Origin: Pseudomonadota bacterium
GTDB lineage: Bacteria > Pseudomonadota > Alphaproteobacteria > Rhizobiales > Hyphomicrobiaceae
Assembly (NCBI GenBank): GCA_023412745.1
Contig: JAEZBZ010000250.1
Coordinates: 1-9,852 of the forward strand
DNA: 9,852 nucleotides
Reading direction: 5' to 3'
In this document: piece after piece, positions 1 to 4,720 of the stretch
Numbering within the stretch: the first letter of the stretch is position 1
How the letters are laid out: each line of letters opens with the position of its first letter
Program-made: the position numbers and the translations under genes
The notes under the pieces: model-generated
What the model was told of the DNA's origin: nothing
The model's database searches: none
What the model saw: the letters and a program-made list of their open reading frames with translations, nothing else

Positions 1-2
1 GG

Positions 3-554
3 ATGGACTTGACTCGTTCAAGCACCGCCCAAAAGGAAGACTATGTAACTGCCGCGCACGATGCGCACAATGTTGAGCACGTGCGAGAGTTGCACGAGGA
101 CAGGAAGGACTTCTTCGTTGAACGCAACGGCGTTCGGTATGCGGGGAGTCACCTCATTATCGATCTGTTCGGGGCCAAGCGCCTCGACGAGCTGGACCAC
201 GTCGAAGAGACGTTGAAACGGTGCGCGGAAGTTGCAGGGGCTACGCTCCTGAACATCCACTTGCATCACATGCCGGCGAACGGTGGTGTCGCAGGCGTTG
301 CTGTGCTCGCCGAGAGCCACATCAGCATCCATAGCTGGCCTGAGGCCAACTATGCGGCGCTGGATGTGTTCATGTGCGGCGATGCGCAACCGCATCTGGC
401 TATCGACGTCCTGAAGCAGGCTTTCCAGGCTCGCGACGTCGCGGTCAAGGAACACAAGCGCGGCAAGGAAATGGCTGCCTCCAACTGGCAGGCAGCCGCT
501 TCGAAAGAAGCACCTATTCGCGCCGCCAAGACCAGGATCCGGCAGGCGGCCTAA
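3..554 (+). CDS. speD: S-adenosylmethionine decarboxylase proenzyme (pyruvoyl-dependent, SpeD/SpeH type)
   Basis: Decarboxylates S-adenosylmethionine to give the aminopropyl donor for spermidine synthesis in the cytoplasm. The core begins at about residue 47 (AGSHLIIDLFG) and contains the processing site LAESHISIHSWPE. Self-cleavage would fall between Glu104 and Ser105, turning Ser105 into the pyruvoyl cofactor. His110 and Cys125 (FMCG) lie +5 and +20 from the serine, the spacing of the processing and catalytic residues Ser63/His68/Cys83 in the Thermotoga enzyme. The protein has 183 residues against about 120-140 for minimal bacterial forms. The extra length is a charged N-terminus of about 46 residues and a basic, alanine-rich tail from about residue 150. 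The ATG lies at the window edge, so no ribosome binding site can be judged and the true start could lie further upstream. A hairpin terminator follows. Confidence 0.93.
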   Translation: MDLTRSSTAQKEDYVTAAHDAHNVEHVRELHEDRKDFFVERNGVRYAGSHLIIDLFGAKRLDELDHVEETLKRCAEVAGATLLNIHLHHMPANGGVAGVAVLAESHISIHSWPEANYAALDVFMCGDAQPHLAIDVLKQAFQARDVAVKEHKRGKEMAASNWQAAASKEAPIRAAKTRIRQAA

Positions 555-578
555 CTCGCCTGCCACCAGCGGAAAATG

Positions 579-611
579 AGCGCGTGCCGATCATTCGGCA
601 CGCGCTTTTCG
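579..611 (+). terminator. Intrinsic terminator of the SAM decarboxylase gene, probably bidirectional
   Basis: A perfect 11-base-pair GC-rich stem (580-590 with 595-605) closes on a TCAT loop and is followed by TTTTCGCGTTT. An A579-T606 pair extends it. Read on the minus strand the same hairpin is followed by TCATTTTCC, so it can also stop the leftward TPR gene that ends at 671. It sits 25 bases after the speD stop codon. Confidence 0.88.
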
Positions 612-670
612 CGTTTCCGGGACGGCTGCTTGAGTGGAGCATGTGCGGTGGACAGGCCCTCTGAGGCCCA

Positions 671-1312
671 TCACGACGTCGCGGCGCGGCATTCCTCATC
701 GGGCGGCAGCGGATCGCAGTCTGTACTGAGCACGCAAACCTGCATGGCGCGGCGCAGTTCCGCCGTGTAGGCGCCATCTATCGCGCCGTTGTAGAGCTTA
801 AGGCCTGCCAGACCGCATTGATACAGCCTGATCATCCGCTCGCCACCGAAGCGCATGGCCGTTTCGTAGTCACGCAGCGCGCCAGCGGAATCACCTCCCG
901 CCTGACGGATATGCGCGCGGGTATCGTAGGCATGGGGGCTCGTCGGCTGCACCTTCAGCGAGAGTTCGACGTCCGGCAGCCCCTGGGGGGCACGGCCGGA
1001 CTTGAAATACGCCCAGGCGCGGTTGTTCAAGGCCACGGCGAAGTCCGGCACAAGCTGGATCGCCGTATTGTAGTCGTTGATTGCGACGTCATATTCACCG
1101 CGCAGCGAATAGGCCAGCGCCCGCATTGCATAGGCGGAGCTCTGCGTCTGCTGCGTGATGCCAGGCTGCTCGATTAGTTCGGAGCAGGCCGTGATGCGCC
1201 GCTCGTTGTCTGCCGTAAAACACTCGTGATCGTCCATCGCTCCGGAGGCCCAGCTCCAGCCCGTGCCTGCCGCGATGAAAAGGCCGGCGAGTGCCGCCGT
1301 CCAACGTTTCAT
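671..1312 (-). CDS. Small exported TPR-repeat protein
   Basis: A 213-residue protein that starts with a clear Sec signal peptide: MKR, a hydrophobic stretch at residues 5-22, and likely cleavage near Ala22-Ser-Gly-Ala25. The mature part holds about three tetratricopeptide repeats (roughly 57-90, 91-124 and 125-158), with typical segments such as YAMRALAYSLRGEYDVAINDY and ALNNRAWAYFKSGR. TPRs form helical scaffolds for protein-protein contacts, so a periplasmic scaffold or adaptor role is inferred and no enzymatic role is suggested. Six cysteines (31, 43, 166, 193, 199, 208) in the mature protein could form disulfides. Start choice is supported by AAAAGGG 9 bases upstream on the minus strand and by the signal peptide. 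The gene stands alone, converging on speD and diverging from the baeRF-type gene. The partner is unknown. Confidence 0.85.
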   Translation of the reverse strand: MKRWTAALAGLFIAAGTGWSWASGAMDDHECFTADNERRITACSELIEQPGITQQTQSSAYAMRALAYSLRGEYDVAINDYNTAIQLVPDFAVALNNRAWAYFKSGRAPQGLPDVELSLKVQPTSPHAYDTRAHIRQAGGDSAGALRDYETAMRFGGERMIRLYQCGLAGLKLYNGAIDGAYTAELRRAMQVCVLSTDCDPLPPDEECRAATS

Positions 1313-1649
1313 GACCCCGAACCCTTTTCTCTCTCGCCAGCAACCTATACGGCCCCGTCCGCCCCGTCTCGCCTCTTTTCGCGTCGATTCAATGGCGCTT
1401 CCATCAGCGCGCAGAGCGGCATTTTCGCGACGGCGCCTGCTTTAGGGCATATGTCGCGCGCCCAGCCGTGGCCGGACGCCCTTCTCGACAACGGGCCTGC
1501 GAGCCGATCGACAGGGAGCGAGGGGTCGAGCGGTGCAAGGGGCGGAACCGACTTTCCCAAGATGCGTTCCGTAAATTGCGGCGCGGCCGACTGCAGTCTG
1601 GCATTCGGCCTTGGATGGCCGTCGGAAATGACCAGAAGCGGGAGAAATC
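1313..1649. other. 337-base divergent intergenic region between the TPR gene and the baeRF-type gene
   Basis: No convincing coding region is seen. Open frames cross it, but they only continue antisense or out of frame into the flanking genes and show no family signature. It holds the ribosome binding sites of both flanking genes (AAAAGGG before the TPR gene, GGGAG before the rightward gene) and an EcfG-type promoter at 1544-1568. The rest shows nothing I can name. Confidence 0.6.
1544..1568 (+). promoter_or_regulatory. Predicted EcfG (general stress sigma factor) promoter of the baeRF-type gene
   Basis: GGAAC at 1544-1548, a 16-base spacer, then CGTT at 1565-1568: an exact match to the alphaproteobacterial EcfG consensus GGAAC-N16/17-CGTT. 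Transcription would start near 1575, leaving a leader of about 75 bases before the ATG at 1650. The motif is partly palindromic (CGGAAC ... GTTCCG, 1543-1548 and 1566-1571). Confidence 0.62.
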
Positions 1650-2807
1650 ATGAGAAAAGCTGACCTCGTCGAACTTGCCCAATCGATCGGCTTTCCCAGG
1701 ATCAGCCTTTATATTCCAACGCATCAAACCTACCCTTCCATCGAGCAGGATCCGATCAGGCTGGCGACAGCGCTGAAGGAGGTCGAGCGCCAACTTGCGG
1801 CTACTGGAATGCGGCGGCCCGAGATAGGGGACCTTCTGGCGGACGCCAAGGGACGAATTCCGGCGACCATGTTCTGGCGTTACCAGGACAAGGGGCTGGC
1901 CGTGTTGATCGAACCCGGTCAAACCCATTGGATCAAGCTGCCGCAAGCGGTGCCGGAGCTGACCATCGTTGCCACGCGCTATCATTTGCGGCCGATGATC
2001 CCGATGTTCCGCAACGGCGAACAGTTCCACGTGCTCGCCATCACGCGCGACAACGTCCGCTTCTTCGACGGCCGGGCACGCGAGATGATCGAGGTGGATA
2101 TCGAGGGGATGCCGCGCGGTATCAGCGAGATCATGGAACGAACGAACTTCCAGGACGATCTTGGTTTTCATGCGCGCGATCGCAGCGATCCCATTGGCGG
2201 CGGCACCACAGCAAAGTATCACGCGCTCGGCATCAGTCCGGTCGACTACGAGGATGTGGAACTGGAAACGTACCTGCGCGAAACCGTGAAAGCGGTCGAG
2301 CATCATCTGGCCCGCAGCGATGCGCCTCTGGTACTGGCAGCAAAATCCCGCGTGCTCGGCAAGCTGCGCAAACACATCAGCTACCGCCATCTAGCCGGCA
2401 GCGACATCCAGACGGATCCGGTCGCCCTAGGCGATGAGGAGTTGCACGCAAAGGCCTGGATGATCGCCGAGCCCATCGTCCGCGCGGATCGCGAAGCGGC
2501 ACGCAAGAGGCTTCGCGCGCAGATGAACGGAGGTGCGCCCAGCGCCGCTCATGAAATCCAAACGCTGATGCGCGCGGCGATGGAGGGACGCATTGACAGC
2601 GTATTCCTGGCCCCTGATGCAAATGTGTGGGGCCACTTCGACGATGCCTATCAGGTGCTGCGCCTGGATGCCCAACCCGGCCCCGACAACGAAGACGTGC
2701 TCAACCGCCTCGCGATGGAAACGCTCAATCGTGGCGGCGACGTCTTTACGCTGCCGGAAGACATCCAGAAGAAAGCCGGCCCCGCGGCGGGATTATTCCG
2801 TTACTGA
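1650..2807 (+). CDS. Bacterial eRF1-like (baeRF family 3-type) protein, probable ribosome-associated stress factor
   Basis: A 385-residue cytoplasmic protein resembling the baeRF proteins, bacterial relatives of archaeo-eukaryotic peptide release factor eRF1/Pelota that are proposed to act in ribosome rescue or stress translation. Recognition rests on the N-terminal SLYIPTH strand (19-25) followed by DPIRLATALKEVERQL (34-49), and on the C-terminal L7Ae-like part with VFLAPDANVWGHFD (318-331), then NRLAMETLNRGGDVFTLP (352-369), the helix/Gly-Gly/strand end seen in eRF1 domain 3-like folds. The middle segment (about 125-250) would be the RNase H-like central domain. It carries a glycine cluster (PIGGGTTAKYH, 181-191) but no canonical GGQ. 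The start is supported by GGGAG 5 bases upstream. An exact EcfG-type promoter precedes it, and it converges on an HPF/cold-shock gene. The family call is from memory of motifs; the biochemical role is not established. Confidence 0.72.
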   Translation: MRKADLVELAQSIGFPRISLYIPTHQTYPSIEQDPIRLATALKEVERQLAATGMRRPEIGDLLADAKGRIPATMFWRYQDKGLAVLIEPGQTHWIKLPQAVPELTIVATRYHLRPMIPMFRNGEQFHVLAITRDNVRFFDGRAREMIEVDIEGMPRGISEIMERTNFQDDLGFHARDRSDPIGGGTTAKYHALGISPVDYEDVELETYLRETVKAVEHHLARSDAPLVLAAKSRVLGKLRKHISYRHLAGSDIQTDPVALGDEELHAKAWMIAEPIVRADREAARKRLRAQMNGGAPSAAHEIQTLMRAAMEGRIDSVFLAPDANVWGHFDDAYQVLRLDAQPGPDNEDVLNRLAMETLNRGGDVFTLPEDIQKKAGPAAGLFRY

Positions 2808-2815
2808 ACGAATAG

Positions 2816-2832
2816 CAATCTCGGCGAGATTG
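2816..2832 (+). other. Small hairpin just after the baeRF-type gene
   Basis: A perfect 7-base-pair inverted repeat, CAATCTC / GAGATTG, with a GGC loop begins 8 bases after the stop codon. It has no T-run behind it, so it is not itself a terminator. It lies about 28 bases ahead of the real terminator and may protect the 3' end of the transcript. Confidence 0.4.
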
Positions 2833-2857
2833 TATTAAACCTACCCCTTAAAACATA

Positions 2858-2897
2858 AAAGGCAGCGCCATAAAAAGGCGCTGCCCTGATTTTTATC
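2858..2897. terminator. Bidirectional intrinsic terminator between convergent genes
   Basis: A perfect 9-base-pair stem GGCAGCGCC / GGCGCTGCC (2861-2869 with 2877-2885) has an ATAAAAA loop. On the plus strand it is followed by CTGATTTTTATC, and on the minus strand by TTTTATGTTTTAAG. It therefore fits termination of both the rightward baeRF-type gene and the leftward HPF-CSD gene, which ends at 2912. Confidence 0.88.
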
Positions 2898-2911
2898 ACC
2901 GAGCCATTATT

Positions 2912-3502
2912 TCAATCCGGTTGCGGATCGTATTTCATGACGCCGATCCGGCGCACGCTGGTTGCCTGCGGACCTTGCGCGCTCTCGCCATAGGTAATCG
3001 TCAGCTCGACCGGATCACCGACGCTCAGCTTATCGAAACTGGTGTCCAGAACCGCATTGCGATGAAAATAAACCTCCGGGCCATCGCTAACTCTGATGAA
3101 GCCAAATCCCTGATCGGAAAGGATGCGGGCAATTTGCCCTTGCGGCTTGCCCTCATGCGTTTTGACTTCGCCATGACGCTGGCGCCGCCGCTTCTTGAGC
3201 TGGCGTTCGATCGCCGCGAAGCTGTCGCGCAGGGCGATCAAGGCATCGTCATGGGCGTTGCGATCGCCGCCGGGCTTGCGGCCGACCACAAGCTCTGTGC
3301 CGGGGACGCGTACCTCGACGGTGATTTCGAAGAGTTTGGCGCTTCCGATCGGCCCGTTCACGTGGACGTGCCATGTCGTGATATCCGGATAGCGCGCCTG
3401 GAGTTTATCGGCTTGTTCGCGAACCTTGAACTTGATGGTTTCGGAAGGCTCCATTCCCTTGAAGGACAACTCGACATTGGCTTCCGCCCCATTGTCTCTC
3501 AT
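2912..3502 (-). CDS. HPF/RaiA-type ribosome hibernation protein fused to a cold-shock domain
   Basis: A 196-residue two-domain protein. Residues about 9-108 fit the HPF/RaiA (S30AE) fold: an initial strand (VELSFKGMEPSETIKFKVREQADKL, in part), a central HVHVNG and FEITVEVRVPG strand pair, and a helix with DDALIALRDSFAAIERQLKKRRRQRH, the basic end that lies in the 30S decoding region in known members. Residues about 120-186 form a cold-shock domain with RNP1 (QGFGFI, 131-136) and RNP2 (VYFHRNAV, 144-151), ending GPQATSVRRI like CspA. The first domain would block and protect idle ribosomes, and the second binds single-stranded RNA. It has no long-HPF dimerisation domain; the CSD takes that position. 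AAGG lies 9 bases before the ATG. Stress- and oxygen-type promoter motifs lie upstream, and it converges on the baeRF-type gene. Confidence 0.88.
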   Translation of the reverse strand: MRDNGAEANVELSFKGMEPSETIKFKVREQADKLQARYPDITTWHVHVNGPIGSAKLFEITVEVRVPGTELVVGRKPGGDRNAHDDALIALRDSFAAIERQLKKRRRQRHGEVKTHEGKPQGQIARILSDQGFGFIRVSDGPEVYFHRNAVLDTSFDKLSVGDPVELTITYGESAQGPQATSVRRIGVMKYDPQPD

Positions 3503-3554
3503 GATGATTTGCCTTGTTCTACCTCAGGTCAGCTTCAATATTCCCTCTTAGAAA

Positions 3555-3580
3555 GACGCCAACTATGTGGCGTGGGTTCC
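3555..3580 (-). promoter_or_regulatory. Possible EcfG-type promoter of the HPF-CSD gene
   Basis: On the minus strand GGAAC (3580 to 3576) is followed, after 17 bases, by CGTC (3558 to 3555), one base off CGTT. A start near 3547 would give a leader of about 45 bases. This is the only GTTCC on the plus strand within 3503-3709. The weaker -10 makes it less secure than the site at 1544. Confidence 0.38.
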
Positions 3581-3615
3581 CGGCCCAATAGGGATATGTC
3601 ATCGCGAAAACCGGT

Positions 3616-3644
3616 CACCTGGAATGCATTATGCACACCTGAAA
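3616..3644. repeat. Direct repeat CACCTGgAA / CACCTGaAA around a TGCATTATGCA palindrome
   Basis: Two 9-base copies at 3616-3624 and 3636-3644 differ in one base and start exactly 20 bases apart, about two helical turns, so they face the same side of the DNA. Between them lies the perfect palindrome TGCAT-T-ATGCA (3625-3635), which contains the candidate -10 element. This arrangement would suit a regulator that covers the promoter of the HPF-CSD gene. Confidence 0.35.
3628..3633 (-). promoter_or_regulatory. Candidate -10 element (CATAAT) upstream of the HPF-CSD gene
   Basis: On the minus strand the sequence reads CATAAT, five of six matches to TATAAT, predicting a transcription start near 3620-3623. 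No good -35 hexamer stands at the usual distance, which suits an activator-dependent promoter. The FNR/FixK-like box at 3658-3671 would then be centred about 42 bases upstream of the start, the class II activator position. Confidence 0.38.
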
Positions 3645-3657
3645 CATGGTGATGTCT

Positions 3658-3671
3658 TTGGCAAATATCAA
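3658..3671 (-). promoter_or_regulatory. Candidate FNR/FixK-type box upstream of the HPF-CSD gene
   Basis: Plus-strand TTGGC-AAAT-ATCAA resembles the symmetric CRP/FNR-family site TTGAY-N4-RTCAA with a single mismatch at the fourth position. Its spacing to the candidate CATAAT -10 element fits class II activation. If real, it ties ribosome hibernation to low oxygen. A chance match cannot be excluded from one site. Confidence 0.36.
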
Positions 3672-3709
3672 ACGTCCACGGACCGGCGCTGGTTATACTT
3701 TTTAAGACA

Positions 3710-4702
3710 TCAGCCGTAGCGTTCCGCGCCGATCCACTGGTTATCCGAATAGCGGTCACCGTGCGCGAAGCCGGGCGGCAGCGCCCGCTCGATAGCGGCG
3801 CATTGTTCGCGGCTGAGCGCGACATCCGCTGCCGCCGCAAGCTCCGTCAGATGCCCCACAGAGCGCGTACCCGGGATTGGAAGCATATTGTCGCCCTGCG
3901 CCAGGACCCAGGCGATGGCGAGTTGCGCTGGCGACACGTCCCATTCCCGCGCCAGAGCGAGGAAGGGTTCCAGCGCCCTGCGGTTAAACGAAAAATTCGG
4001 CTCGATGAACCTTGGATTTGGGATGCGGAAATCGCCCGGTGAAAAGCTATCGTTGCGCGCCACGGTGCCGGTGAGAAATCCGCGGCCGAGCGGGCTGAAC
4101 GGCACGAACGCCACGCCAAGCTCGCGGCAGGCTTGAACCACGCCGAGGTCCGGCGCGCGCGACCACAGCGAATATTCGCTCTGCACCGCCGACACCGGAT
4201 GCACGGCATGGGCACGGCGCACGGTGGAGGGCGAAACTTCCGACAGGCCGTAGCCGCCGATCTTGCCCTCCTTGATGAAGCCGGCCATGGTTTCGGCGAC
4301 CTCTTCGACCGGACGACTCTGATCGCGGCGATGGATGTAGTACAGTGCGACGTGATCGCGACCCAGCCGGCGCAGCGAACCTTCCAACGTCGAACGCAGA
4401 TATTGCGGGCTGTTGTCGAACGTGCGCTCCGTCGATCCCGGCTTGCGCTTGATGCCGCCCTTGGTCGCTATAACGAATTGCGTCGGGTTGGCCCTGAGGA
4501 AGTTGCCAATCACCTCCTCGCTGACGCCATGCCCATAGACATCCGACGTGTCGAGAAAATCAATACCGAGATCGATGGCCCGTGCCAGCGTCGCATGGCT
4601 TTCCTGCTCCGTCGTCGGACCATATGAGCCGGCGAAGCTCCAGCATCCTAGGCCAATAGCCGAAACGCGCGGGCCATTGGTGCCCAGTTGACGCTTGATC
4701 AT
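3710..4702 (-). CDS. Aldo/keto reductase
   Basis: A 330-residue NADP(H)-type oxidoreductase of the aldo/keto reductase superfamily, a single (beta/alpha)8 barrel that interconverts carbonyls and alcohols. The catalytic tetrad is visible: Asp51 and Tyr56 (LDTSDVYG), Lys81 (ATKGG) and His124 (YYIHR). Other hallmarks are the start LGTNGPRVSAIGLGCW, the segment FVPFSPLGRGFLTG in the second half, and IPGTRSVGHLTE near the cofactor-binding end. Length and motifs are those of the larger bacterial AKR groups (AKR13-like), whose substrates are poorly predicted. It is the last gene of a leftward run, 18 bases after the flavin monooxygenase gene, with GAGGAG 11 bases before its ATG, so it is almost certainly co-transcribed. 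In this setting it may reduce or oxidise a sugar-derived carbonyl; the substrate is not visible from sequence. Confidence 0.92.
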   Translation of the reverse strand: MIKRQLGTNGPRVSAIGLGCWSFAGSYGPTTEQESHATLARAIDLGIDFLDTSDVYGHGVSEEVIGNFLRANPTQFVIATKGGIKRKPGSTERTFDNSPQYLRSTLEGSLRRLGRDHVALYYIHRRDQSRPVEEVAETMAGFIKEGKIGGYGLSEVSPSTVRRAHAVHPVSAVQSEYSLWSRAPDLGVVQACRELGVAFVPFSPLGRGFLTGTVARNDSFSPGDFRIPNPRFIEPNFSFNRRALEPFLALAREWDVSPAQLAIAWVLAQGDNMLPIPGTRSVGHLTELAAAADVALSREQCAAIERALPPGFAHGDRYSDNQWIGAERYG

Positions 4703-4720
4703 AAGAATTAACGCTCCTCA

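Noticed and set aside
1226..1663. Plus-strand frame of 145 codons across the divergent intergenic region
   Set aside because: Overlaps the end of the TPR signal-peptide region and the real start at 1650, with no ribosome binding site or motif. The promoter evidence inside it argues for non-coding DNA.
1404..2390. Long minus-strand open frame (328 codons)
   Set aside because: Antisense to the baeRF-type gene and its leader; the composition is that of a GC-rich shadow and shows no family signature.
2921..3652. Plus-strand open frame (243 codons)
   Set aside because: Antisense to the HPF-CSD gene, which has clear RNP1 and RNP2 motifs.
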